Notes under the pieces: model-generated
What the model was told of the DNA's origin: nothing
Seen by the model: only the letters and a program-made list of their open reading frames with translations
Database searches by the model: none
Position numbers and translations under genes: made by a program
Assembly (NCBI RefSeq): GCF_014048475.1
Contig: NZ_NWUS01000002.1
Span: 310,001-374,000 of the forward strand
DNA: 64,000 nt
Reading direction: 5' to 3'
Source of the DNA: Bombella favorum
GTDB lineage: Bacteria > Pseudomonadota > Alphaproteobacteria > Acetobacterales > Acetobacteraceae
Shown here: positions 17,009-26,011 of the stretch, piece after piece
Numbering within the stretch: position 1 is the first letter of the stretch
Layout: each line of letters opens with the position of its first letter

Positions 17009-18436
17009 TCATTTCCCATCCTGCCCGTCACGTTCCGATGATGCGGCAGACCGGTCTTCCTGTGTTACGCCAAGCTGCTTGAGCTTACGGTGCAGGGCGC
17101 TCCGCTCCATGCAAACAAAATTGGCTGTCCGGCTGATATTACCACCAAACCGCATCAGCTGGACCTGTAAATATTGTGTCTCGAACTGGTCTCGTGCTTC
17201 CCGCAAAGGCAGGCTCATTACATCAGCATCCGCCGTCAGACAGGTCATAGACGGGGCACCCTCCCGCACGACCTCCGGCAACATGTCCGCCCGGATGACA
17301 TTCTGCGCCTCGCCATCCCCGCTGGGGGCCAGAATAAGCATCCGCTCCATCAGGTTCCGCAACTCACGGATATTGCCCGGCCATTCATAAGTCTGAAGGC
17401 AAGCCAACGCATCCACAGCGAGCGTCCGAAGCGGCAAACCGGAGGAACGGGCGCAACTTTCCAAAAAATGCTGTGCCATGACCGGAATATCCTCCGGCCT
17501 CTCCGAAAGGGCTGGAACCTGCAACGGCACAACGGCCAACCGATAATACAGGTCCTCCCGAAAGCGGCGATGGGCAATTTCAGCCTGAAGGTCCCGGCTG
17601 GTAGTAGCCAGTACCCGAACATCCACCTTCACGCTATGACTGCCCCCGAGACGCTCGAACGTATTGACCTGCAAGGCCCGCACGATCTTACCCTGCGTCT
17701 CCAGCGGCATATCCGCCACTTCATCCAGAAGCAAAGTCCCCTTATGGGCACGCTCCAGAAGACCCGGACGCCCCGGACGGTCACCTCCTCCCTCAACACC
17801 GAAGAGTTCCTCTTCCAGATGTTCCGGGGCCAGAGCGGCGCAGTTCAACACCACAAACGGGCCTTCTGCCCTTTTGGATTCGGCATGAATCAACCGCGCT
17901 ACCACTTCCTTACCCACACCCGCTGGCCCGCTGATCAGCACACGGGAATTAGTGGGTGCTACCCGGCTAATCTGCCCTCGCAGCGCATTAACCAGTGCAC
18001 TGCTGCCCATGAGCGTGTTCTGCTCACCAGCCCGCAGACGCAGCTCGGCATTCTCTTTACGCAATCGGGCGGCCTCTAGCGCACGCCGGACAATGACCAG
18101 AAGACGATCCGACTGGAAGGGCTTCTCCAAAAAATCATAAGCCCCTTGGTGCAGGCTGGAGACGGCTGTCTCGATCGTTCCATGACCGGAGATCATGATG
18201 ATGGGAATATCAGGCCGCTCCTCCCGGAACAGGCTTAGCAGAGCCATGCCATCAAGACGGGAATTCTGAAGCCAGATATCCAATATCACCAACGAAGGTC
18301 GATTCTCACGAAACGCCCGTATGGCCGCATCCGCATCCGCAGCACCACAGGTGACATAACCATCATCCTCCAGAATCCCGGCCAGCAGGAGACGGATATC
18401 CGGCTCGTCATCAACGATCAGAATTTCATGCTCCAT
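17009..18436 (-). CDS. ntrX: nitrogen-related response regulator NtrX
   Basis: A 475-residue regulator: receiver domain with D9/D10, phospho-acceptor D53 (VILDIW) and the LEKPF lysine; AAA+ domain with Walker A GPAGVGKE and Walker [13 protein letters not shown]; and a Fis-type helix-turn-helix at the C-terminus ([24 protein letters not shown]). Between ELFGVEG and LLERAHKG the GAFTGA loop that contacts sigma-54 is absent, as in several alphaproteobacterial NtrX proteins, which fits sigma-70 rather than sigma-54 control. It follows ntrY by nine bases, with GAAGG upstream. Its kinase is NtrY. Confidence 0.95.
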   Translation of the reverse strand: MEHEILIVDDEPDIRLLLAGILEDDGYVTCGAADADAAIRAFRENRPSLVILDIWLQNSRLDGMALLSLFREERPDIPIIMISGHGTIETAVSSLHQGAYDFLEKPFQSDRLLVIVRRALEAARLRKENAELRLRAGEQNTLMGSSALVNALRGQISRVAPTNSRVLISGPAGVGKEVVARLIHAESKRAEGPFVVLNCAALAPEHLEEELFGVEGGGDRPGRPGLLERAHKGTLLLDEVADMPLETQGKIVRALQVNTFERLGGSHSVKVDVRVLATTSRDLQAEIAHRRFREDLYYRLAVVPLQVPALSERPEDIPVMAQHFLESCARSSGLPLRTLAVDALACLQTYEWPGNIRELRNLMERMLILAPSGDGEAQNVIRADMLPEVVREGAPSMTCLTADADVMSLPLREARDQFETQYLQVQLMRFGGNISRTANFVCMERSALHRKLKQLGVTQEDRSAASSERDGQDGK

Positions 18437-18445
18437 GGGATACCT

Positions 18446-20806
18446 TCATGCTCCGCTTGCGCCCTCTGCTGCAAGCTCCTTCTCCGCCAGCGGGAAACTC
18501 AGTGCCACCAGGGTACCAGCTGTTCCCACCTCGCCAGTACCGGCGAGTGCCTGACGCTCCTCCTCCGTCAGGGACCGCAGATGCAGCCGCCCCTTATGAG
18601 CCTCCATCGCCCGATGTACGATAGCCAGCCCAAGCCCAGTCCCCTTCTCCTTATGGGTAACATAAGGCTCGGTCAGACGTTGATGCTCCCCAGCAGGTAG
18701 GCCAGCACCATTATCAGCAACGCCAATGATTGCCGCTCCATCCTCAAGCGTCAAGCTAAGGACAATCCAACCCAATATTGACCGCCCCTCTCCGATACGC
18801 CGTTCTGTCATCAAGATGGCGTCCGCTGCATTCTGTAGCAGATTGATAAGGGACTGACCAATCAGGCGATGATCACACCGCACCATAACCGGCCCGCCAG
18901 CGGGAACGTCCAACCGATAAGCAATCTCTGGATGGGCATTCTGCTGGAGGAACATGGCATCCCGGCATAGGCGAACAAGGTCATACTCGGCCATTTCCGG
19001 CCGTGGCATACGGGCAAAAGATGAAAACTCATCCACCATACGCCCAATATCACCCACCTGCCGAACGATCGTGCTGATAAGCTGGTCGTAAATTTCCGGG
19101 TCGCTCACAATTTCCTTATGGAACCGCCGCCGCAGCCGCTCCGCAGCCAGCTGGATAGGCGTCAGCGGATTCTTGATCTCATGGGCAATACGGCGGGCCA
19201 CATCCGCCCATGCGGCCTTACGCTGGGCAACCTGCAACAGGGTAATATCATCAAACGTGACAACATAACCCGCCGTGTCCTCATGTCCGTTCTGGTCCGA
19301 CACAGCACATACAGACAAAGTACGCCCAGCCCCAGCACCGCCACCACCACCCGGACCGCCCGGCGCACGGGCACTGTCGGTGTCGATCTGAATTTCAGCG
19401 CAATGCTCTCGGCCGGGATAATCCCGAACAGCCTGAAGCAGCTCAGCAAATTCCGGCACACAGTCTACAAGCGGACGGCCCTTAGCGGCCTCTAGGTCCC
19501 GCTGAAGAATGAAAGAAGCGGCCCGATTGGGAAGCTCGAGATTCTGGTCATGATCTAGCCCGATCACACCGGCCGAAACACCCGCTAGAACGGTCTCCGT
19601 AAAACGGCGGCGTTCATCAATCTGATCATAAGCCAGCATTAGCTCCGAGCGTTGGCTGGCAAGCTGGCTGGCCATCAGGTTGAAGGCACGGGACAGGGTC
19701 ACCAGTTCATCCTCCCGGCTCCCCCGGCCCTCCACCGGGACACGGGCTGTCAGGTCCCCTTTAGAAATACGACGTGCCGCCCAGATCAACAGACTGAGCG
19801 GGCGGGTAATCCTATTGGCCTGCGACAAACCGCTGAGCATCCCCACCGCCAACACTAATAGGCCCATCAAAGCCAGAATAACGACAAGCGTTAGCTGGGT
19901 CTTGCCACGATTATTGAGCATCCGCTGGTAGTCCTGCACCAGCGTGTTTGTCCGTGTCATGTGATGAAGAATATCCGGGTCCACCGGCCGGGTTATGACC
20001 AGCATCAGGCCCGAATTACCCCCTAGCGAGACCACACCCCGCACAAGTTGGGCCTCTGGCTGGTCCAGCAGCACGACCTCACCCGTCCGGGCCATAGCAG
20101 CTACGGAACGGGGGGGGAGTTCTTTTTCCGGGTCGCCCGCCCGGATGGCCATCAGCCCCCCCGTAGCGATAATCTTGTAAGTGATCGGGTTAAAGATGAT
20201 GGCATCATTCAACCCTCGTTCCGTCACCTCATCTTCCAAAAGAGCCTGAAGGCGGGGCTGGTCATGGAATAAGTCCGTTCCATGAGCGAACATCTCATCG
20301 TTCTGAACCGTCAGAAGCGTATTCGCCAATGCGAAGGCTTCCGTTCTCGTATTCTCGTTATGCTCCCGCAGATACCCCGCCGCTACAGACCGGGCCTCGC
20401 TCAAAGCCGTATTGACCCGGTTTGAAAACCAGATTTCCACACCATAATGGAAGAATAGGGCGGACAGTGCCCCTACCATCAGCGCCGGGGCTACAGCCAC
20501 CACACCAAAAAGCATAACAAGCTGACTATGCAGCCGCGCCCCTGCCTGCCCCATGCGCCGCTCGGCGAGCATACGGCCAATCTGCCGTACCCCAGCAGCC
20601 GCAATGAGCAGAAGCGTGATGAAATCCAGCAGAAAAAGAAGAGCCTGTGCCCTCGGCACCCGGGCCAGAGACACCCCTCCCGCAAGGACGATAAACGTCA
20701 CGAAGGTAAGAACCAACGCTATGACTGTCAGCACCACCACACCATCGGGGCTGGTCAACCGCCCGATGGAGGCCCGTATCTTGCCGGCAAGACGTCTGAT
20801 CGTCAC
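18446..20806 (-). CDS. ntrY: sensor histidine kinase NtrY
   Basis: About 786 residues: several N-terminal transmembrane helices with a periplasmic or membrane sensor region, a HAMP linker (NRITRPLSLLIWAARRISKGDLTARVP), a PAS-like segment, then HisKA with RIAHEIKNPLTPIQLAAERL (phospho-His about 541) and HATPase_c motifs NLLQNAADAI, VADNGAGLP and GTGLGLAIVHR. It phosphorylates NtrX. I placed the start at GTG 20806, which has an AAGGGAAGAG site; a TTG at 20824 is in frame but poorly spaced. The gene follows the shortened ntrC almost without gap. A Gly/Ala-rich insert sits between PAS and HisKA. Confidence 0.94.
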   Translation of the reverse strand: MTIRRLAGKIRASIGRLTSPDGVVVLTVIALVLTFVTFIVLAGGVSLARVPRAQALLFLLDFITLLLIAAAGVRQIGRMLAERRMGQAGARLHSQLVMLFGVVAVAPALMVGALSALFFHYGVEIWFSNRVNTALSEARSVAAGYLREHNENTRTEAFALANTLLTVQNDEMFAHGTDLFHDQPRLQALLEDEVTERGLNDAIIFNPITYKIIATGGLMAIRAGDPEKELPPRSVAAMARTGEVVLLDQPEAQLVRGVVSLGGNSGLMLVITRPVDPDILHHMTRTNTLVQDYQRMLNNRGKTQLTLVVILALMGLLVLAVGMLSGLSQANRITRPLSLLIWAARRISKGDLTARVPVEGRGSREDELVTLSRAFNLMASQLASQRSELMLAYDQIDERRRFTETVLAGVSAGVIGLDHDQNLELPNRAASFILQRDLEAAKGRPLVDCVPEFAELLQAVRDYPGREHCAEIQIDTDSARAPGGPGGGGGAGAGRTLSVCAVSDQNGHEDTAGYVVTFDDITLLQVAQRKAAWADVARRIAHEIKNPLTPIQLAAERLRRRFHKEIVSDPEIYDQLISTIVRQVGDIGRMVDEFSSFARMPRPEMAEYDLVRLCRDAMFLQQNAHPEIAYRLDVPAGGPVMVRCDHRLIGQSLINLLQNAADAILMTERRIGEGRSILGWIVLSLTLEDGAAIIGVADNGAGLPAGEHQRLTEPYVTHKEKGTGLGLAIVHRAMEAHKGRLHLRSLTEEERQALAGTGEVGTAGTLVALSFPLAEKELAAEGASGA

Positions 20807-20820
20807 GATCTCTTCCCTTC

Positions 20821-21561
20821 TCAACGCTCCCCGGACCGTGATCCGGAGCGGGGGACGATAATGTGAAGTTCCTTGATGCGTTTACGCAACGTATTGCGGT
20901 TCAACCCCAGAAGGGAAGCTGCCCGAAGCTGATTCCCACCCGTATGATGCAGTGCCATAGTGATAAGCGGCCTTTCTACCGCTCCCACCACGCTGCCATG
21001 CAGATTGCAGCTGCCCGCTTCCAGACCAGCCCGCACATAACTGCGCATGACAGGTTCGAACATCGCAGCCAGACCTCCGTTCCGATCACTGGAAAGAGCC
21101 CGCACAGCCCGCAGGCGGTCCGGCCCGAGGCACTGCGCCACGGGGAGAGAGGCTAGCCAGTGTTTCAGACCATCCTCCAACCCACCGTGCCGCAGCAGCG
21201 TGGCCTGATCATGGCGGCTCGCCACCACAATACGCACGGCCTCCTCCCGCTTGACCTGCGGCCTATGTGCCAAAAAGGCAGCAAAACGCTTTTGCAGTTC
21301 CGGGCATAGGCAATCCAGCTCATCCAGCAGCAGCGTGCCACCACGGGCCTGCTCCAGCCACCCATTGCCCGCCGTGCCAAATAACCGCTCTTCCCGCAGG
21401 GCGCGGGGTACGGCTGTCAGCCCCGCAACAACAAAGGCTCCTTCTGAGCAAGGACTATGGGCGTGAATCCGCTGGGCTACATCCAGCCGCTCCTGCGAGC
21501 TGGCACCATACAGAAACAGAGGCCGCATCGCCCGGACCTCACGGGCCGTTTGCTCGCCCAT
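20821..21561 (-). CDS. severely shortened NtrC-like protein (no receiver, degenerate AAA+)
   Basis: Only 246 residues against about 480 for NtrC. The receiver domain is absent. The AAA+ part begins mid-domain: the Walker A is replaced by LYGASSQERLDV without the catalytic lysine, GAFTGA is lost (ERLFGTAGNGWLEQARGG), yet Walker B-like GTLLLDELDC remains. The C-terminal Fis-type helix-turn-helix is intact (ALHHTGGNQLRAASLLGLNRNTLRKRIKEL). It sits exactly where ntrC belongs, between dusB and ntrY, and its ATG overlaps the dusB stop (TGATG). It could still bind DNA, perhaps as a passive repressor or via Fis-like action; phosphorylation and sigma-54 activation look impossible. Confidence 0.85.
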   Translation of the reverse strand: MGEQTAREVRAMRPLFLYGASSQERLDVAQRIHAHSPCSEGAFVVAGLTAVPRALREERLFGTAGNGWLEQARGGTLLLDELDCLCPELQKRFAAFLAHRPQVKREEAVRIVVASRHDQATLLRHGGLEDGLKHWLASLPVAQCLGPDRLRAVRALSSDRNGGLAAMFEPVMRSYVRAGLEAGSCNLHGSVVGAVERPLITMALHHTGGNQLRAASLLGLNRNTLRKRIKELHIIVPRSGSRSGER

Positions 21562-22610
21562 CACGCTGCGTGCCGGGCTAGGGCACCTTCTCGGTCACGC
21601 ACGATGCCAGCGGCAATAGCTTCATCATAAAACTGCTCGAGCAAAGCGATGACAGCCGGGGCTGTATCCAACCGGTTCACCTCCGCCCGGAAAGCCGCAG
21701 ACCCCGGAAGCCCGGCGGAATACCACGAGACATGTTTACGAGCGAGGCGCAGGCCGGGCCGCTCACCGAAATAATCCATCATCATGTGATAATGCTTCAG
21801 GACGATTTCTTTTTCCGTTGCGAGATCAGGGTCTGGCACATCCACACCACTCCGCAAGGACTGGACCAACTGGGCCGGGAACCAAGGCCGCCCGTAGCAG
21901 CCACGCCCCACCATCACCCCATCTGCCCCTGATTCTGCCAGTGCCTGACGGGCCGTAGCCATGCTGACAATATCACCATTAACAATCACTGGCAGCTTTA
22001 CGGCATCCTTGACCTTACGGACGAACTTCCAATCCGCATGGCCGTTGTAGAACATCTGACGAGTGCGCCCATGTACCGTAATCAGGCGGATACCCACATC
22101 CTCGGCAATACGGGCTAAAGTGGGAGCATTGAGATGTTCATGGTCCCAGCCCATCCGCATTTTCAGGGTGACGGGCACATCTACAGCCTTAACGGTGGCC
22201 TCTAGCAAACGGGCAGCCAGCCTCTCATCCTTCATAAGGGACGAACCGGCCATCTGACCAATAGCCACCTTTTTGACCGGACAGCCAAAATTGATGTCTA
22301 CAACATCTGCTCCACCAGCCACGGCAATCTTTGCTGCCTCACCCATAGCCTGCGGGTCGCACCCGGCCAATTGAACGGCATTAACGCCACCAGCCCCCGC
22401 ACTGCGGGCCATGCTCAGGGTTCTCTCATTCTCCCGCACCATCGCCCAAGAGGCAATCATCTCCGACACGACAAGCCCCGCCCCCAGCTCTCTGGTCAGT
22501 CGGCGGAACGGCAGATCCGTAACACCGGACATAGGTGCGAGGATGACGGGGTCATCAATCACGCAGCCCGGCCCCAGAGTGATGGGCGGCAGAGGAATCG
22601 GCATTGGCAT
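21561..22610 (-). CDS. dusB: tRNA-dihydrouridine synthase DusB (NifR3)
   Basis: A 349-residue TIM-barrel flavoenzyme that reduces uridine to dihydrouridine in the tRNA D-loop using NADPH. Motifs: [12 protein letters not shown] at the FMN-binding start, [22 protein letters not shown] with the catalytic Cys near residue 111, [24 protein letters not shown] and [10 protein letters not shown]. In alphaproteobacteria it is nifR3, the first gene before ntrBC. Here its TGA overlaps the start of the short ntrC, and ntrB is missing. Confidence 0.96.
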   Translation of the reverse strand: MPMPIPLPPITLGPGCVIDDPVILAPMSGVTDLPFRRLTRELGAGLVVSEMIASWAMVRENERTLSMARSAGAGGVNAVQLAGCDPQAMGEAAKIAVAGGADVVDINFGCPVKKVAIGQMAGSSLMKDERLAARLLEATVKAVDVPVTLKMRMGWDHEHLNAPTLARIAEDVGIRLITVHGRTRQMFYNGHADWKFVRKVKDAVKLPVIVNGDIVSMATARQALAESGADGVMVGRGCYGRPWFPAQLVQSLRSGVDVPDPDLATEKEIVLKHYHMMMDYFGERPGLRLARKHVSWYSAGLPGSAAFRAEVNRLDTAPAVIALLEQFYDEAIAAGIVRDREGALARHAA

Positions 22611-22697
22611 GGATATCGGATACCTGTCAGGTTTTCATGGAGTAAATTGAAGCGAGATTTTACCGTTACCCCCGGCAAAGCGCAAACAACACTCCCG

Positions 22698-22976
22698 TTA
22701 CCCCCATCGGCGGCGGGCCCGCCTCATAGAAAGGATCTCCCGGTCATGACGCTGCACACCAGCCGGGGTGACCTCAAAGCGTCCATCCTCCCGCTGCCGA
22801 GCCAGCCCCATACCCGCCAGCCGCAACAGGCAGGACCTGTCCTTAAGGGGGGCTCGGAAGTCGGGCATACGGCCCTCCGGCGGCGGACCGACCGGGCGGC
22901 CTGTCTCACCACTCAATACCAGCCTGTGTAGGGCCGAGCGGCAGCAGGTTTCCAGATACAGTTCGTCCCAGCTCAT
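22698..22976 (-). CDS. small conserved-looking hypothetical protein
   Basis: A 92-residue protein with an AGGAGGACAGGA ribosome site directly upstream of its ATG, good support for translation. It has a DELYLETCCRSALHRLVLSG helical start and a winged-helix-like end (LLRLAGMGLARQREDGRFEVTPAGVQRHDREIL), which resembles a small helix-turn-helix fold, but I do not recognise a family. It precedes dusB (88 bases) on the same strand and may be co-transcribed. Confidence 0.6.
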   Translation of the reverse strand: MSWDELYLETCCRSALHRLVLSGETGRPVGPPPEGRMPDFRAPLKDRSCLLRLAGMGLARQREDGRFEVTPAGVQRHDREILSMRRARRRWG

Positions 22977-23306
22977 GATATCCTGTCCTCCTCATGGGTG
23001 CTGACCATGTAATTAACGCATCTTTGACATTCCGTAATGCCAGCACCTGAAATCTGGTCCAATCGGGTTCTAATCTAGACACTCTCTGACAATGATGCCC
23101 GCTACGTCTACGATGAAGGAGACTCCCGCAAATATGTCTACAGGGCTTCTTTTGCCGCCATGCTAGTCATTCATGGTAAGGGTATGGACTGGCCCACGGT
23201 CTGCTCAATATGGCCCGGACCATACAGGACAGCTGACAGGAAATCCCTTGACAAGACCGGTCATGCGTTCTGAAAGGTTTTCTAACCGTCAGTGAGGGAA
23301 GAGTGA
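22977..23306. other. intergenic region upstream of pyrD
   Basis: 330 bases between divergent genes. It contains an interrupted plus-strand reading frame (see the pseudogene entry) and a GAGGGAAGAG ribosome site for pyrD. I see no riboswitch or RNA gene. Confidence 0.4.
23037..23273 (+). pseudogene. possible broken small gene upstream of pyrD
   Basis: From the ATG at 23037 a frame runs 13 codons to a TAG at 23076, then stays open in the same frame for 64 codons to a TGA at 23271. The second part reads like a protein (ARYVYDEGDSRKYVYRASFAAM, then HGKGMDWPTVCSIW), with balanced composition. No in-frame start follows the TAG before the conserved-looking part. It may be a decayed small gene, or chance. 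I know no matching family. Confidence 0.25.
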
Positions 23307-24365
23307 ATGCTTGATATCGGAAAAACAGCCACATGGCTTCTACGCCGCCTCAACCCTGAAACTGCACATGAGCTTGCTATTCATAGCATTGCCCATGGGC
23401 TCGCTGGTCGTGGCAAGCCCGATCATTCAGCCCTCCGGACAGAAGCACTGGGGCTTTCCTTCCCTAATCCGATCGGTCTGGCAGCAGGATTCGACAAGAA
23501 CGCCCGTGCCGTAAGAGGCCTGACCAAACTTGGCTTTGGCTTTGTGGAGACTGGAACGGTTACACCCCGCCCCCAGCCGGGCAATCCCCGCCCTCGCCTC
23601 TTCCGACTGGTCGAAGACAGAGCCATCATCAACCGCATGGGCTTCAATAGTTGCGGGATTGATCAGTTCTGCCAGAATCTGGCGTCGCTCTTCCGACCGA
23701 ACAGGCACGGTCAGGTAGGGCCCGCCGATGCACCGCTGGGTATCAATCTAGGCATCAACAAAACAGGCGCCGACCCGCTGGTGGACTATCCCGCTCTCGT
23801 AGGGCGGACAAAATCTTATGCCGATTATCTGACCATCAATCTCTCCTCCCCCAATACCCCCGGGCTGCGGGACCTTCAGGCGGCCGATATGCTGGCCCGC
23901 CTACTAGAGGCCATCCAGACTGCCCATCCGGACCGTCCCCCGCTACTGGTAAAGCTGGCACCTGACCTTGAGGATGAGGCCTATGCTCCTATTCTTCAGG
24001 CGGTGATTGACGGTGGGGCCGATGGTCTCATTCTCACCAACACCACTCTTGCCCGCCCAACATCCCTAAAAGACCCACACCGTGACGAAACGGGCGGTCT
24101 CTCCGGTGCGCCGCTGGCAGACCGAGCACGCCATGTGCTCCAGCTTGTAAGCGAGCTGAACAAAGGCCGCCTCTGCCTTGTTTCCTCCGGTGGTATCGAA
24201 ACCGGACGGGATATTCTCGAACGCCTGAAGATGGGGGCAAACCTCGTGCAGATCTATACAGCCTTCATCTACGAAGGCCCCGCTGTGTTGACACGGCTAA
24301 AGCAGGAACTGCTGCACGAAATGAGCCGTTCTGGCATTCGCAGCCTTGCCGCTCTTCAACGCTGA
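23307..24365 (+). CDS. pyrD: dihydroorotate dehydrogenase (quinone), class 2
   Basis: A 352-residue FMN enzyme that oxidises dihydroorotate to orotate in pyrimidine synthesis, feeding electrons to ubiquinone. An N-terminal helical extension (ATWLLRRLNPETAHELAI) marks membrane-associated class 2. Core motifs: NPIGLAAGFDKNA, GFGFVETGTVTPRPQPGNP, the catalytic-serine region NLSSPNTPGLRDLQ, and IETGRDILERLKMGANLVQIYTAFIYEGP. A GAGGGAAGAG site precedes the ATG. A glycosyltransferase gene follows after 30 bases but is functionally unrelated. Confidence 0.97.
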   Translation: MLDIGKTATWLLRRLNPETAHELAIHSIAHGLAGRGKPDHSALRTEALGLSFPNPIGLAAGFDKNARAVRGLTKLGFGFVETGTVTPRPQPGNPRPRLFRLVEDRAIINRMGFNSCGIDQFCQNLASLFRPNRHGQVGPADAPLGINLGINKTGADPLVDYPALVGRTKSYADYLTINLSSPNTPGLRDLQAADMLARLLEAIQTAHPDRPPLLVKLAPDLEDEAYAPILQAVIDGGADGLILTNTTLARPTSLKDPHRDETGGLSGAPLADRARHVLQLVSELNKGRLCLVSSGGIETGRDILERLKMGANLVQIYTAFIYEGPAVLTRLKQELLHEMSRSGIRSLAALQR

Positions 24366-24395
24366 ACCACTGTAACGCAGGACCTATATTGCACC

Positions 24396-25916
24396 ATGAA
24401 AACGGCTCTGGTCGGCATTGTAAAAAACGAAGAACATGACATCCTGTACTGGTTGGCTTGGCATGCCCTCCTTGGTGTGGATAGTTTCATTCTCTTTGAT
24501 GATGATTCTGATGATGGCACGAGAGATCTCATCGCCGCCGCTAGCGTACATTGGGATATACGGCTCTTCCATATTCGTGAGCACAGCCTCGACCTAACCA
24601 ATCAAGGCTTTGTGGACCGCCAGAAGCAAGTCTATCTGGATGCCCTCACCGCTATGAGCGGGCAACATTTTGACTGGGTCGGTTTTCTGGATACGGACGA
24701 ATATGTCAGGCTGGACAACCATGCCAGCCTACCGGAATTCCTCGGTTCATTACCTGATGATGCCGGGGCCGTGGCATTGCACTGGCAGGTTTACGGCCAT
24801 AATGATCTCATCTCGACCCCTAGCCTGCCCCCTTCTCATAGCTTCAGCCGCCATAGCACGGCTGAGGAACCCATAAACCGGCATGTTAAAAGTTTCATCC
24901 GCCCGGCCTGCTGGGACAAAGGTAAATGGGTCAATGTCCATTATTTTGAACTGAAAAAAGGCCGCTACGTCACCGCATCCGGTGCGCCTGTCACTTGGTC
25001 GCCTACACCCGGCATCACGGCGGAGCCACCGGACTGGTCTATTGCCTACCTGATGCATTTCCAGCGCCGCAGCCTGGAACAGTTCGTAAAACGTGCCCTC
25101 ATCAGAAAGGACCTTCAACTCTCATTGGGTGACCACCGGCTTACCCAGTGGAATGAGATTGAAGACCCCTCCCCCCGGGAAAAAACGGCTGATGTCCTCC
25201 GTTGGGTAAAACCCATCATCATGACAGGGGCCATGACTGCGCTTGAGGGAATACGCCGCCAGCATCCGCCTGTCTCTGGCCTGACACCTCCCCCATCCCG
25301 ACAGAAGCCAACCGGCTTCCGCATCTTTTCTCTGCATCCAAAAGATGCCCGCCATCTCGGTGTCAGCGGGGGTATACTCCATGACACGGGGCAGGCTGAC
25401 CAGCAGAGCCATGATTTCCAGCTCTTCCTTCTCCAGAGCTTAAAGCATCGGGAGGCAGCCTTTCTCTTTGGTCTGGATGGATCAGATCGGATTCAAGACT
25501 TTTTCATCCTACGTGATGGCCGCCTCACCGGCTTGCCACGCTATGATATCCTGCCCGTTGTCGAGCAGTCTGCCATTGCATTAAGGCAGCGAGGCGGTCA
25601 GGGGCATTTTCTATGCTCACCCCCAAAAGAACCGCTGACACCTGACAGGCTAAAGGCTGGCCTTTGGGAATGCTTCCTTAGCATCCCTCAGGAAACTACA
25701 CCCTCCGGGGGCTCGTGGCTGAATGTACCCGCCCTGAACATGCTGGAAATGGCTCTAACGCCATCTTCTTTCACACTGGGAAACATCACCGCTCTAACAG
25801 CCATCGACCGGGAAGCCACAGTATGGCTGCTTCCTTTTCTGGCACTCCACCTGGAAACGCTTCAATACAAAGAGCTACGTAGCCATCTGGGTGCTCTGGC
25901 ACCGTTCATTCTGTAA
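24396..25916 (+). CDS. glycosyltransferase, GT2-like (Glyco_tranf_2_4/GT92 type)
   Basis: A 506-residue protein. The N-terminus, ALVGIVKNEEHDILYWLAWH with FDDDSDDGT, and FLDTDEYVRL near residue 97 match the Glyco_tranf_2_4/GT92-like group, a GT-A fold with a DTDE metal motif. The C-terminal 200 residues have no recognisable domain. No membrane segment is visible, so it acts in the cytoplasm, probably on a surface-glycan precursor. It follows pyrD and ends in a strong bidirectional terminator. Confidence 0.8.
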   Translation: MKTALVGIVKNEEHDILYWLAWHALLGVDSFILFDDDSDDGTRDLIAAASVHWDIRLFHIREHSLDLTNQGFVDRQKQVYLDALTAMSGQHFDWVGFLDTDEYVRLDNHASLPEFLGSLPDDAGAVALHWQVYGHNDLISTPSLPPSHSFSRHSTAEEPINRHVKSFIRPACWDKGKWVNVHYFELKKGRYVTASGAPVTWSPTPGITAEPPDWSIAYLMHFQRRSLEQFVKRALIRKDLQLSLGDHRLTQWNEIEDPSPREKTADVLRWVKPIIMTGAMTALEGIRRQHPPVSGLTPPPSRQKPTGFRIFSLHPKDARHLGVSGGILHDTGQADQQSHDFQLFLLQSLKHREAAFLFGLDGSDRIQDFFILRDGRLTGLPRYDILPVVEQSAIALRQRGGQGHFLCSPPKEPLTPDRLKAGLWECFLSIPQETTPSGGSWLNVPALNMLEMALTPSSFTLGNITALTAIDREATVWLLPFLALHLETLQYKELRSHLGALAPFIL

Positions 25917-25952
25917 GGCTGCGATCCTTTTACGGACTTTACTCTCCGCAAT

Positions 25953-25988
25953 AAAAAAGGCTCACCATTTAGATGGTGAGCCTTTTTT
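25953..25988. terminator. bidirectional terminator
   Basis: A perfect 16-base stem (25953-25968 with 25973-25988, AAAAAAGGCTCACCAT and its complement) and a TTAG loop, flanked by T and A tracts. It separates convergent stops at 25916 and 26012. Confidence 0.95.
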
Positions 25989-26011
25989 GTGCCTTCCAGC
26001 CTGATAGTGTT

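Noticed and set aside
17174-18079. 301-codon plus-strand ORF over ntrX
   Set aside because: Shadow of ntrX with no recognisable domain or ribosome site.
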